Part shown: positions 33,521 to 43,326 of the stretch, one piece after another | Layout of the letters: each line of letters opens with the position of its first letter | Position numbering within the stretch: the stretch's first letter is position 1 | NCBI GenBank assembly: GCA_964540855.1 | Contig: CAZIOI010000001.1 | Coordinates: 10,634 to 74,633, forward strand | DNA length: 64,000 bases | Source: CAZIOI01 sp964540855 | GTDB lineage: Bacteria > Patescibacteriota > UBA1384 > DTJR01 | Direction: 5' to 3' | Notes under the pieces: model-generated | The model's database searches: none | Seen by the model: only the letters and a program-made list of their open reading frames with translations | Told to the model about the DNA's origin: nothing | Made by a program: the position numbers and the translations under genes

Positions 33521-36500
33521 CGATTTTTTTCGATTTCAATATAATCGAGTTCTACGATGGCCCCACCGGTGGCGTTTACTCTAAATTCAAAATCATCACC
33601 GTGCTCCGAAAGGGAAAAATTCAGTTGTTTTGTAATATAAGTATTTCTCTGTAAATCTGAGGGCGAGAATTTTTCTCCGGCGTGTATTTTTGCCCCCTTT
33701 TGACTCGCCACGTCCAAGTTAACCCCACCGTTGCCAGATACAACCTTAAATGCAAACTGGGTCGTATAGTCACCCGCTTCCAGAGACATGTAAGGACCGC
33801 CATTGACAAAAACGTCACCATCTCTTTTTTTGTTGACTAACACCTTGGCGTTACTTGCCGAACGATCATCGAGAACTCTACTATACTCACCTGAAAAAGA
33901 TTCTCCCTCTATCCTGTTACTCGTCTTAGGAGAAATTTTGAATGAACATAGGTCAAAGTAACTATTACGAGCAAAAACGTAATATGAATTATCTTTTGAA
34001 AGTGCGCTTACCTTCTCTTTTAAACTGGTTAAATCAATATTTTTTTCGCACTTTTGCTCTTCTGCCGTAAGCGACTGATCAGCATAAAATTTGTTTAACA
34101 CATTGCTACTATTTGTGGAGGTACTTGACAAACCGATTGCAAGTCGAGGATTCTCTTCCCTCGTCTTCACAAAAAAGTCGCCGTTCGTGTCAGAAAGTGT
34201 CCACGAATCAAAATATCGCTCATCGGTTATATTGTTAACGAGGCATCTCATAAAATCATATCTACCAATATTATCTGTGCTAACTCTGCAAAAATTTGTC
34301 CCCTCTATCCCTATAGAGGCAGACCTAACCGGAAAGGAGTCGTTTTTTAAGCGACCAAAAACAAAATTGGACTGTTGGCTTAATTTATCTATTTTATTTA
34401 AGTCAAAAGCGCTAGCTTCGCTACTAACCGAATAAATCATATCTAGATAATTATTATCCACCATACTCTCTGGCCGAACAGCGTAATTATCAAACACATC
34501 GCTCAGCATGCTTGAAAATTGATATATATCGCCCTTACTATCGGAGCGAATATCAAAATATGCACCATCATAGCGCCTATTGGGATAGCTAATGGCATCG
34601 CGCCCGAGAAACACTTTTTTTTCGGTCTTGAGAGTTTGGCTAATTTTTTCCATTACTAAGCCAGCACCGGACCCAACGTCACCGAAACTGATATATTCTC
34701 CGTCATACACATTCCAAGTTTTTACTGTAGCCGAACCGACATATAGCCCGCCCGGGGGAAGCTTTTTTTGGGCGTTAGCCACAGCCTCGTTAGCCGCAGG
34801 CAAAGTCTTATATTTAGCAACAGCTGGGACAGTGATAAAAAGCAACTGGACAAAAACCAAGAGTGCCAGAGCCACCTTCCATCTTTGCGATCTGATTCCA
34901 GCGATTAATATTGCCGTACTGGCTACAACAGAAACCGTACCAATCATCAGCGCTCTTCCGTGTAAATTTTCATATACATAAGGTGCAACTATCACGGACG
35001 GAACAAACCAAAGCAACACAAATAAAAACTTCGAAAAAATTTTCTCTTTCAGCATTTTAACCATTCCTAAAAACGCCGTTATCAAAAGAAGCCAGCTAGT
35101 CAAGAAGCTCATCTTCGAGAAAACTTCCGGTAGACTAAGAGCTTTTTTATCGGAAACGTTTCCTAAAGCCAAATATTTTAGTGCCTCCCTTGCGGTTTTA
35201 AATGGGAGATCGTCTCTATAAGTTGCCGCATAGACTAAAAGTTTCACATATAAAAAAACAAACAAAAGACCGCCGAGGATAAAGAGTAATATTTTCATAA
35301 CCAGCCTCAGCCTTTTTGTTTCTATCTTGCCCCTCCATCCAACCAAAAAGACCGGTATTAAAACAAAAAGCCACAGACCGACCTGAGTATGAGCAAAAGC
35401 AGATAGTCCGAGTGATAATCCGGCAGCAAGCGCCAATACCAAACCGCGCCAATCATTTTTGTTCAAGCATAGTGCGAAAAGATAAACACCGATAAAAAAG
35501 AATGCGTGCATTGTCGCATCTACCAAAATAGTCGTCTGCGAAATAAACACAAACGGCAAAAATGCATACATAACGGTCGCATACCAAGCAATCTTGTGTC
35601 CAAAAAAATTTTTTATTAAAAGAAACACAAAAATGACACTAACCGTGCCCAAAATGACTGATGGTATCGCTGCAACCAATATATTATCTTTAAAACCCAG
35701 TTGATAAAGAATATTACAAAAAAATAAATACAGAGGATGAAATGGTGGATGACCTTGAGAAATAGCCCTTAGAACAGTTTCGCTCACTGTGCGCCACAAG
35801 TACTGATTCGAATCAAAAAAATCTGCTGATCGACTCATCAATAATAAGCGAGATAAAAGTAAAATCACTGATGAAATGGCAAACACAACAATACTTCTAG
35901 ATTTGACAAGTCTCGTTTGTGTTAAATAAAAACCATAGAGTTCTTTAAACCCTCTGGCTATCACAGACAATTTTGAGCCTGTTGGGCTACCACAGGTACG
36001 TTTGAAATGTTTTACCGGTAACTCAGCAATTAACGCACCTGTTTCCTTAAAACTATATAGCAACTCTGCCGAGAATGCCGCGCCTTTCGAATTAACTTTT
36101 AAATTTTTAAGAGTACTTTTTTTCATTAATTTAAAAGCGCAATCAATATCTCTGAATTTCATTTCAAGCATCGTCCTGCATACTAACGACCAGCCGAAAG
36201 CATTTATCTTTCTCAACCATCCTTCGCTCCTATGTTTTCTGTAGCCGATAACTACGTCATACCTATCAATCTTTTTTAGAAAATTATCTAATTCGTTGAT
36301 GTCGAATTGGCGATCAGAGTCGGTAAAAAAGATAAGTTCATTTTTAGCGGCACGCAAACCATCATAAACCGCTGCGCCATACCCCATATTTTTTTCGTGG
36401 CATATAACAATTAGGTTTTTATGCAACTTTTTAAGTTTCGATAAGATATCGACTGTTTTGTCCGCGCTGCCGTCGTCAACGACTACAACCTCGCCGCTAA

Positions 36501-36615
36501 TATTTCTTTTTTTTAGAAAATTAAAAGCACATCCGACTGCTTCTTCGATATTCTCCTGCTCGTTGTAGGCGGGCAATACAATACTAAGTGATTTTTTATC
36601 GCCCTTCTGTAGCAT
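33517..36615 (-). CDS. Fusion: GT2 glycosyltransferase plus GT-C-like membrane domain and beta-rich C-terminus
   Basis: The 1032-residue protein has three parts. Residues 1 to about 240 are a DPM1-like GT2 domain (LSIVLPAYNEQENIEEAVGC, VVVDDGSADKT, FFTDSDRQFD, GYRKHRSEGW). Residues about 245-600 hold about ten membrane helices like a GT39/PMT enzyme, with DFFDSNQYLWR at the position of the catalytic acidic loop. Residues about 620-1032 are extracytoplasmic, and the last 140 look like a carbohydrate-binding beta-sandwich (RIEGESFSGEYSRVL, YMSLEAGDYTTQFAF). One polypeptide could thus make the lipid-linked sugar and use it. It overlaps the upstream GT4 gene by 20 bases. Confidence 0.8.
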   Translation of the reverse strand: MLQKGDKKSLSIVLPAYNEQENIEEAVGCAFNFLKKRNISGEVVVVDDGSADKTVDILSKLKKLHKNLIVICHEKNMGYGAAVYDGLRAAKNELIFFTDSDRQFDINELDNFLKKIDRYDVVIGYRKHRSEGWLRKINAFGWSLVCRTMLEMKFRDIDCAFKLMKKSTLKNLKVNSKGAAFSAELLYSFKETGALIAELPVKHFKRTCGSPTGSKLSVIARGFKELYGFYLTQTRLVKSRSIVVFAISSVILLLSRLLLMSRSADFFDSNQYLWRTVSETVLRAISQGHPPFHPLYLFFCNILYQLGFKDNILVAAIPSVILGTVSVIFVFLLIKNFFGHKIAWYATVMYAFLPFVFISQTTILVDATMHAFFFIGVYLFALCLNKNDWRGLVLALAAGLSLGLSAFAHTQVGLWLFVLIPVFLVGWRGKIETKRLRLVMKILLFILGGLLFVFLYVKLLVYAATYRDDLPFKTAREALKYLALGNVSDKKALSLPEVFSKMSFLTSWLLLITAFLGMVKMLKEKIFSKFLFVLLWFVPSVIVAPYVYENLHGRALMIGTVSVVASTAILIAGIRSQRWKVALALLVFVQLLFITVPAVAKYKTLPAANEAVANAQKKLPPGGLYVGSATVKTWNVYDGEYISFGDVGSGAGLVMEKISQTLKTEKKVFLGRDAISYPNRRYDGAYFDIRSDSKGDIYQFSSMLSDVFDNYAVRPESMVDNNYLDMIYSVSSEASAFDLNKIDKLSQQSNFVFGRLKNDSFPVRSASIGIEGTNFCRVSTDNIGRYDFMRCLVNNITDERYFDSWTLSDTNGDFFVKTREENPRLAIGLSSTSTNSSNVLNKFYADQSLTAEEQKCEKNIDLTSLKEKVSALSKDNSYYVFARNSYFDLCSFKISPKTSNRIEGESFSGEYSRVLDDRSASNAKVLVNKKRDGDVFVNGGPYMSLEAGDYTTQFAFKVVSGNGGVNLDVASQKGAKIHAGEKFSPSDLQRNTYITKQLNFSLSEHGDDFEFRVNATGGAIVELDYIEIEKNR

Positions 36616-37723
36616 CTTCTATCACCCTTAAAGTTTCTCGAGCACAAGTTCGCCAAGAAAATTTTTGAGATTGTTGCAATGATTGGCGAGACATTTTTTT
36701 GCGCAGTTGATCTTCTTCCATAATTCGTAACATTGCATCCGAAATTGACTTCGGCGAAGACGGATCTATGAGTAGTCCGGCGTCACCAGCTGCCTCCGGC
36801 ATCGAAGAAATATTGGACGTAACCACTGGAAGGCCAAAACTCATAGCCTCGATGACCGGCAGACCAAAGCCTTCGTACAACGAAGGATATATAAATAAAA
36901 ATGCATCTTCATAAAGCTTCGCCAAATCACGATCGGAAACAAAACCTGTAAAAACAAGTTTTTTAGCATCTACCAGAGGCTTTGCCAATTCATATATCTC
37001 GGAATCATTCCAACCCTTGCCGCCGCAGACAACCAACTTATACTTTCTTTGAACGTCCTCCGGCAATAATACATAGGCCTTAAACAAACCCCCGAGATTT
37101 TTTCTAGGCTCAACTGTCCCGACACATAATATATATTGCTTTTGTTCAAGCTCTAGCGGCAAAGATATTGACGGTTCGCTCAATTCATTTAGCCCGGGAT
37201 ATGTCCGATGAACAAGATCTTCTGAGAGCTTGAGATATTTGACAATATCCCGCTTCGTTGAATCAGAGACGCTCAAAATACTTTTAGCCTTTTTGCACAC
37301 AGCCACCGTTCTTTTGGAAAGATATTTGGATAGTCTGCGCCCCCTTTGCTCGGGAAAGATAAACGTCGCCATATCGTGAATCGTTACAACTTGAGGAATT
37401 TTCAAACCCAACTGCACCTCAAAAAAGCTTGGGGCAAACAAAACATCAGCGTCCTCTAAAAATCTACCCAGAATATTTAATGGGATCCCCCACCAAAACT
37501 CCTTGCACTTCCCCGGAATTTTTAGTCTTTTGAGTTTAACATTTTTGCGGGCAAAGCTTTCAAACCTCTCTGTTTTTTCGGCACTGTCGTTAAAATGAGT
37601 CGAATATATCAAAAACTCGCACTCCTGAGAATCTCTTACGAGAGCATGCGCCAACTCAAAAGTATAGCGGCCAATACCCGCGGATTCTATAATCGCTCTG
37701 GTTACATCAATCGCTATTTTCAT
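36596..37723 (-). CDS. GT4-family glycosyltransferase
   Basis: This 375-residue GT-B enzyme starts MKIAIDVTRAIIESAGIGRY. The sugar-nucleotide domain has ILCVGTVEPRKNLGGLFKAY, FTGFVSDRDLAKLYEDAFLF, YPSLYEGFGLPVIEAMSFG and SSMPEAAGDAGLL. It is closely similar in layout to the GT4 at 40280. The ATG at 37723 is used because it fits the family N-terminus; the frame opens at 37747. The start overlaps the O-antigen-ligase gene, and the end overlaps the fused GT gene, so it is embedded in one operon. Confidence 0.88.
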   Translation of the reverse strand: MKIAIDVTRAIIESAGIGRYTFELAHALVRDSQECEFLIYSTHFNDSAEKTERFESFARKNVKLKRLKIPGKCKEFWWGIPLNILGRFLEDADVLFAPSFFEVQLGLKIPQVVTIHDMATFIFPEQRGRRLSKYLSKRTVAVCKKAKSILSVSDSTKRDIVKYLKLSEDLVHRTYPGLNELSEPSISLPLELEQKQYILCVGTVEPRKNLGGLFKAYVLLPEDVQRKYKLVVCGGKGWNDSEIYELAKPLVDAKKLVFTGFVSDRDLAKLYEDAFLFIYPSLYEGFGLPVIEAMSFGLPVVTSNISSMPEAAGDAGLLIDPSSPKSISDAMLRIMEEDQLRKKMSRQSLQQSQKFSWRTCARETLRVIEDATEGR

Positions 37724-38879
37724 TTTTTGTATTTTTTTGGCTTGCAATAGCTATAATCAGCCAGAAAAACGCCGCCAAGTCGTTTCGAAAAAACGGCGTG
37801 TCTATCACACCATATATAAGAAGAGACATCAGGGCAAATTTGAGATAATTATCGGATCTATTAAAACCGCTTTTATACACTAAAAAGATAAACGCCAGCA
37901 GTAAAACAGGACCCCCAATTACAAGCAAGTGCAAATACAGATTATGGGCCGTTAAAGCCTGGGGTGAAATATATTCGGGAAAATTAATCCTGTCTCGGGT
38001 CAGCTCGGTGAAGTAAGTTTGGTAATTATTCAACCCAACGCCAACAATCGGATTTTTTTTAACTATTTCAAGCGACGTTTCCCATATATAAAACCTAATA
38101 TTGGATGAATTTCCGACCCTGCCGTAAGCGCCAAAATCTGGTTTAAATAGGGTGTATCCACCGATAAGAAAAACAATCACAAGTAGTACATAAATAAGGT
38201 TTTTAAATTTGTTCTTTTTAAAAAATCTGGACGCCAGATAAAAAGCTATTGCAACAACAATTGCGACAACACCGCCCCTAGAGTAGGTCAGGTAAAGTGC
38301 AATCAGCATTAAAAAAGTGGAGCATATAAGAACCGTATTTTTTTTCTCAACTTCCGCAATGTACACAACGGCGAGAGTTATTATCGAAGATAAATATAAT
38401 GATAAATAATTCGGGCTTATTTTGTCCAAGTCCAAAAGCCGCCCGTCCACCGTTTGAGTCCCAAGCGCGAACATAATTAGAGCGATCGTAGCAACTGCAG
38501 CCGAAGAATAAATGATCGTGCGAATAATCACTTTGGTGTCTAAGCGATCTTTTAAGAGTATATAATTTGCCATTAAAATCAGCCCGTCAAAGAAATAGGA
38601 GCGCCAAATTCCAAGTGCTCTCGCCGAACCATTGGGGTAAAAAGCGCTGAGAAGCGCAATGGCAACCAAGATCGCTCCGGCTATGATTATCGGTTTATTT
38701 AGCTTGTCGCGAGAAAAAGACAAATAGGCAGAGATGGCAAAGCTGAAATAAAGTACAATTTCATACAACGTGGTTGGAATGGAGAATATATTAAATCTAA
38801 AATAATAAAACGGGATGAGTATCACGCTCAACAAAAAAAGCATAACAGCTATATTTTTAGGATTTAATTTTTTTTGCAT
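37707..38879 (-). CDS. O-antigen ligase/polymerase-like membrane protein
   Basis: The 390-residue protein has about ten membrane helices and a large extracytoplasmic loop with NIRFYIWETSLEIVKKNPIVGVGLNNYQTYF, followed by ALTAHNLYLHLLVIGG. The G-x-G-x-N and H-N-L features are those of the Wzy/WaaL family, which ligate or polymerise glycan on a lipid carrier. It directly follows a second, longer member (38857), overlapping by 23 bases. Confidence 0.85.
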   Translation of the reverse strand: MQKKLNPKNIAVMLFLLSVILIPFYYFRFNIFSIPTTLYEIVLYFSFAISAYLSFSRDKLNKPIIIAGAILVAIALLSAFYPNGSARALGIWRSYFFDGLILMANYILLKDRLDTKVIIRTIIYSSAAVATIALIMFALGTQTVDGRLLDLDKISPNYLSLYLSSIITLAVVYIAEVEKKNTVLICSTFLMLIALYLTYSRGGVVAIVVAIAFYLASRFFKKNKFKNLIYVLLVIVFLIGGYTLFKPDFGAYGRVGNSSNIRFYIWETSLEIVKKNPIVGVGLNNYQTYFTELTRDRINFPEYISPQALTAHNLYLHLLVIGGPVLLLAFIFLVYKSGFNRSDNYLKFALMSLLIYGVIDTPFFRNDLAAFFWLIIAIASQKNTKNENSD

Positions 38880-40305
38880 TGATTATTTGTCTTGAGCCAA
38901 TATTGCAAACAGCACCAATCAAACCGATGAGATACCAAATGTGCGTTATATAGAGCGTTGAAAAGGTCGCATATTGGATAAGAACAGCAATAAAAGCGAA
39001 AAGTAAGGCGAGAGAAATATTCGACAGCAGTTGATCGGCGGAATTACGATAAACAAAGATCAATCTCGAAATAACAACTATGATCAGCAGCAAGAAACCA
39101 AAAATCCCAACTACACCCTGCTCGGCGGCAATTTCAAGATATTCGTTATTAACGATCGGCCACCCACCTTCCGGAGCCTCGGCGGGGTAGTTCTCTCTGG
39201 CCGGTCCAAAATTACCCGGTCCGACACCTAGGAGCGCATTTTCACCGAACATATCTATCGCCTCCGAGCTGGTCGAAAGCCTAAGCACAACCGACTCGCC
39301 GTTATCGCGATCCTCAACCATCAAATGCGAGACAAACTCGTCAACAGCCCTTGGCTCGCTGCGCAAAAGCGCGAGATATACTCCGCCGATAATTAACAGG
39401 GCAAAACTCGAGGCGATAATCACGTTTTTTGTTGTCAGGATTCTTCTGGCTTGAATAATAACTAAAATTAACCCCGTTATACCGGCAGCCAAAAACGCGC
39501 CTCGAGAGATTGCAAGGACAAAATTAATAGCCAATAAAATTGCTATTGCGATAGATAGCTTTTTGTCGAAAACTTCCTTAATTTTGCCGGAAAGGTTTAA
39601 AAACAAAATCAAAAACATTGGTATAAACATGTAATTGGCAAAATAAAGCGGTTCATAGGCGCCGGCCTGAACCCTAGCAAAGCCGAATGTCGAGCTATCA
39701 TAGCCGACCTTAAGCAAGGTCATCGAAATCGGAAGACCGATCATATCACCAAAAAACTGATACAAACCAAAAATCGCCGAAGCTAGTGCGCCCCACAGGA
39801 GCCCCTTGAGCGCAAAAATAAGGTCTTCCTTTTTTTCCAAAATCATACTCATAACTAGGTAAAGGCACGCCATCAAGCCCATCGAAATTACAACCATAAT
39901 CGCCCTGTTAAGATTGATTGCTTGGGTGGCAGACACAAGCATAAAAATCAAAAACAAAATCACAGAGGACCTTATGGGATCAAATTTGAATTTTAATTTT
40001 TTTTGATATAACTTCGAGGACAAATATATAACAAGCGTCAAAAATATGATTAAAAAGTTGATTCTTATATCAAGCCCTCCTATTTCAACAGACGGCACTC
40101 TCTCAAACGTCAAAAAAAATCCTATCAACATCGGACCGATTGACGGTTTTTTTATAATAGCCGGCACAAGAGCAACGCAGATTAAAACAAATAAAAGAAA
40201 GCCCGCCGGTATCCACGAATTAAAAAACCAAGACACCACTGCGCTAGCCAACAGCAATATCAGAGTATAAATCGCGAACCTAGTTTGTTTTTTTGTAATC
40301 TGCAT
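38857..40305 (-). CDS. O-antigen ligase/polymerase-like membrane protein
   Basis: The 482-residue protein has about 12 membrane segments. The large loop includes VVLRLSTSSEAIDMFGENALLGVGPGNFG and GWPIVNNEYLEIAAEQGVVG, matching WaaL/Wzy family hallmarks. It overlaps the upstream GT4 (26 bases) and the downstream paralogue (23 bases), so it is translationally linked to both. Which of the pair is a polymerase and which a ligase cannot be told. Confidence 0.85.
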   Translation of the reverse strand: MQITKKQTRFAIYTLILLLASAVVSWFFNSWIPAGFLLFVLICVALVPAIIKKPSIGPMLIGFFLTFERVPSVEIGGLDIRINFLIIFLTLVIYLSSKLYQKKLKFKFDPIRSSVILFLIFMLVSATQAINLNRAIMVVISMGLMACLYLVMSMILEKKEDLIFALKGLLWGALASAIFGLYQFFGDMIGLPISMTLLKVGYDSSTFGFARVQAGAYEPLYFANYMFIPMFLILFLNLSGKIKEVFDKKLSIAIAILLAINFVLAISRGAFLAAGITGLILVIIQARRILTTKNVIIASSFALLIIGGVYLALLRSEPRAVDEFVSHLMVEDRDNGESVVLRLSTSSEAIDMFGENALLGVGPGNFGPARENYPAEAPEGGWPIVNNEYLEIAAEQGVVGIFGFLLLIIVVISRLIFVYRNSADQLLSNISLALLFAFIAVLIQYATFSTLYITHIWYLIGLIGAVCNIGSRQIINAKKIKS

Positions 40306-41374
40306 AAGCCTTTCTATATACCTCGACGGTTTGATGCGCGGTGCGTTCCCACGAAAAGTTTTTGATTTGCTGCTTGTTCAGCTCAATATATTTTTTACGC
40401 AAACTCTCATCGTTATTTAATCTGCCGATAGCCTTGCTCCATCGTTCGGCATCGTTTGGCGGCAGCAAAATACCGGCGTCCCCTATAACCTCACCCATAG
40501 AAGAAGTATCAGAAGAGATAACCGGCACGCCCGAGGCCATCGCCTCCAGCGGCGGCAGCCCGAATCCTTCATAAACCGAAGGAAACGCAAAAATCTTAGC
40601 GCCTTTATAAATAGCCGGTTTGTCGAGCTCATCAACATAACCGGTAAAAATGACTTTTTTCTCCAGCCCGAGCTCTCTGACTCGCTCAAAAAGCCCCTCA
40701 TAATACCAGCCCTTTTTGCCGGTGATTACCAAGTTTAAATCAACATTTTTTTCGCTTTTTATTACATCGTTGAAAACATCGATTAAGAATTTTAGATTTT
40801 TTCTAGGCTCAAGTGTGCCGATATGTAAAATATACTCTTTGGGCAGACCATACTTCTTCCTTACTCTCCCAACCTCCTCTAACTTAATCGGCTGTTCAAA
40901 TTTTTCATCAACAGCCAGAGGAATAACAGTAATTTTTTCCTGAGGAATTTTTAAAACCCTCGTAATATCGTTTTTTGTTGACTGCGAGATCGTGATTATC
41001 TGATTTGCTTTGTGATATGTAAAAGGCATCCATTTTGAATAAAACATCCTTGAAGCAAAGGGGATATTTTCAGGAAACAAAATACTTATTATGTCATGAA
41101 TGGTTATGACAATGGGCCCCCTAAATAGAAGCGGCGCCGAAAAACAAGGCTGATGAAGAAGATCGACTTTCGCCGATCGCGCCTTTGCCGGATAGACAAA
41201 TTGATCCCAATAAAATCTTTGCGGCGTGGAAAAGTCCCTCTCGGCATCAGGTCTTATAAGCTTGAATTCATCACCGGCAGAAAATTTTTTAAGAGCTTTG
41301 GTTAAATTGGAAACGTAAAAACCAAATCCCGTGGGCTGACCCAAAGTTGTTTGAACGTCAATTGCGATTTTCAT
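40280..41374 (-). CDS. GT4-family glycosyltransferase
   Basis: This 364-residue GT-B enzyme starts MKIAIDVQTTLGQPTGFGFY and contains HQPCFSAPLL, TIHDIISILFPENIP, ILHIGTLEPRKNLKFLIDVF, FAFPSVYEGFGLPPLEAMAS and SSMGEVIGDAGILLPPND. The donor sugar is unknown. The start overlaps the flippase stop by four bases, and the end overlaps the ligase-like gene, so it belongs to the polysaccharide operon running from 42837 down to 33517. Confidence 0.9.
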   Translation of the reverse strand: MKIAIDVQTTLGQPTGFGFYVSNLTKALKKFSAGDEFKLIRPDAERDFSTPQRFYWDQFVYPAKARSAKVDLLHQPCFSAPLLFRGPIVITIHDIISILFPENIPFASRMFYSKWMPFTYHKANQIITISQSTKNDITRVLKIPQEKITVIPLAVDEKFEQPIKLEEVGRVRKKYGLPKEYILHIGTLEPRKNLKFLIDVFNDVIKSEKNVDLNLVITGKKGWYYEGLFERVRELGLEKKVIFTGYVDELDKPAIYKGAKIFAFPSVYEGFGLPPLEAMASGVPVISSDTSSMGEVIGDAGILLPPNDAERWSKAIGRLNNDESLRKKYIELNKQQIKNFSWERTAHQTVEVYRKAYADYKKTN

Positions 41375-42837
41375 TTGCTCCTTTGCAATACTTCTCTTAT
41401 TGTACCAAGACTAACGGCTTTTGTTGCCAGCACCAATAATGTGTAGCAAGCGGCTGCAACAAAGATATTTACAAATAAATTAACACCTATTTCCCTAAAA
41501 AAGTAAATGATCGCAGCCATCATGACTGCACAAAGAGCAATCACAAAGAAATTCTTAAATTTAACCGGCAGATCAATGATCGAGTTTACAAATTTTGCAT
41601 ATACTGTCAAAACAATTATTTCTGTGATTACCGTGGCAAACGCTGCGCCAACATAGCTGAATCTAGGAATAAGGATCAGGTTTAGAATGATGTTTATTAA
41701 AGCAAAAACGATTGTTGGCACAATCATCTTGTTTTGTTTGCCAAGCGAAACGATAAAATAGTTGTACAGACAGGTGAAAAAGTTCATGGCAACAACAAAG
41801 ATCAGAATTTGTAAACAAGTAACGGAAGTTGCCGGAGCGTTAAATAGTGTCACGGTATATGTTTGGGTAAATTCGTTACCCTTGGCACCGCTGATAAATT
41901 CTATGATCGGCTTTGCCAGCACAAATGTTCCCGTCAGAATCGGCCATGCCAGAAGCGACAAAAAATCAAATTGCTTCTGAAAGGCCGGCTTCACTCGCTC
42001 GTCAAGCCCAACCGCATATTGCGTTATGAGCGGAAAAGCCGCCCCCAAAAACATTACCGGAATTGTTTCAAGGACCTCTAACAGCTTGAACGGAGCACCG
42101 TATATGCCGACATCCGACATGCCTTTCATCATCGAAAGCATCAGTGAATCTATTTTGAAATATATGAGGGCGAAAACAAGAACTATACCGATAGGAACGG
42201 CTTGAAAAATTACATATCGCCAATATTTTAGATCAAACTTCAGCCCGAGAGAAACATAGCGACGCAAAAACAGCAGGTTAAGCGCAAAATTGACTATGTT
42301 TCCAAAAAGATATGCGCACATTACAATAGGAAAAGACAAATTCATTTTGGTAAAAAGCCACACCAGAGCGAGAATGAGAACCCGTCCAACAACCTCCGTG
42401 GCAACGGAAATGCTAAGTTTGTAGTTTCTTAAATAAACTCCGACCACAACAGTGTTAATCGTCGTAAAAAAGCATGCAGCGCTTATCGCCGCGACCGCGT
42501 ATTTGACGTCAAGTGGATAATCAAAAAACCAGACCACGCCAAAGGCAATCGCATGAACCGCTAGGGCCAAGATCAGCCTCAACGCAAAGATATTTGAAAA
42601 GACCTTGTTGTGATCGTTGTTGACAGATAACTCGCGAATCAGCGTCCACTGGAGACCGAAGTCTGCTAAAATCGAGAAAAGACCGACAAACGCAGTTACC
42701 GTTGTGTATTTTCCGACGCCCTCGACGCCCAAATAGCTAAATAAAATAGCGATCGTGGCAATTGCAAAACCGGTACCGATCAATTTACCGGTCATTTGAG
42801 CGAGCGTGTTGGCCGCGATTTTCTTGGTGTGACTCAT
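41371..42837 (-). CDS. Wzx-like polysaccharide flippase
   Basis: The 488-residue protein has about 14 hydrophobic helices. The N-terminal MSHTKKIAANTLAQMTGKLI and GVEGVGKYTTVTAFVGLFSILADFG parallel the flippase at 28122, indicating paralogues of the MOP/PST superfamily. It is the first gene of the long minus-strand polysaccharide operon. The presence of two flippases suggests two lipid-linked glycans, or redundancy. Confidence 0.88.
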   Translation of the reverse strand: MSHTKKIAANTLAQMTGKLIGTGFAIATIAILFSYLGVEGVGKYTTVTAFVGLFSILADFGLQWTLIRELSVNNDHNKVFSNIFALRLILALAVHAIAFGVVWFFDYPLDVKYAVAAISAACFFTTINTVVVGVYLRNYKLSISVATEVVGRVLILALVWLFTKMNLSFPIVMCAYLFGNIVNFALNLLFLRRYVSLGLKFDLKYWRYVIFQAVPIGIVLVFALIYFKIDSLMLSMMKGMSDVGIYGAPFKLLEVLETIPVMFLGAAFPLITQYAVGLDERVKPAFQKQFDFLSLLAWPILTGTFVLAKPIIEFISGAKGNEFTQTYTVTLFNAPATSVTCLQILIFVVAMNFFTCLYNYFIVSLGKQNKMIVPTIVFALINIILNLILIPRFSYVGAAFATVITEIIVLTVYAKFVNSIIDLPVKFKNFFVIALCAVMMAAIIYFFREIGVNLFVNIFVAAACYTLLVLATKAVSLGTIREVLQRSK

Positions 42838-43326
42838 TATTCGAGCTTACTGCAAAAGAAGTCTTATAACAATAATTCAAAAGTAAAATTGTTAGTCAAA
42901 ATTCTCCAAGTTTAGTCATTCGCGATTTGTTGTGCCCCGCGTAGCCCTGCCTACCGGCAGGCAGGCTTGGCGAGGTGGGGTCAATTCCTACCCCACCTCT
43001 CGACAGTCATTCCCGCCCCATCAATTCGTGGGGTAAACTACAGCGGGAATCTTTTTTATTCAGGCTTCGCTTGAAAGATATTTGCAAGCTAAAGCTTGCT
43101 TTTATTTTGCGGTGGTCAGGGGGCTTAATTGCGAAGCAGCCCCCTAGACCCCCGCACCCCCTTACCCCTGCACGCTTCATACCAAGGTGTCGCTTTGCGA
43201 CGATATCTTTTAAATTTTTTCTTTATCATTTTAATCTTTAACTTTTGATATTTAATTTTGCGTTAACTTGTTCCCGTGTTTTTTAATTCGCATTATTTGG
43301 TAGAATTGTAATAGAAAAGGAGGGGT
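42838..43326. repeat. Hairpin-dense non-coding region
   Basis: No gene is seen. Inverted repeats crowd 42946-43204: CCTGCC/GGCAGG (42946-42961), GAGGTGGGGT/ACCCCACCTC (42972-42999, perfect 10 bp), ATTCCCGC/GCGGGAAT (43009-43050, nested CCCA/TGGG, followed by six Ts), GCAAGCT/AGCTTGC (43084-43099, followed by a T-rich run), AGGGGGCT/AGCCCCCT (43118-43145) and GTCGC/GCGAC near 43188. Two could end transcription rightward. GTGTCGCT-TT-GCGACGAT (43187-43204) and CGTTAACTTGTT (43261-43272) recur near 57777 and 57852. The region separates the divergent flippase operon and the VirB6-like operon. Confidence 0.65.

Noticed and set aside
42975..43241. 88-codon plus-strand ORF in the hairpin region
   Set aside because: It runs through all the inverted repeats, has no ribosome-binding site and a Pro/Arg-rich composition typical of chance frames.
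42838..43326. CRISPR array in the repeat-rich gap
   Set aside because: The inverted repeats differ from one another and there are no regularly spaced direct repeats or cas genes.
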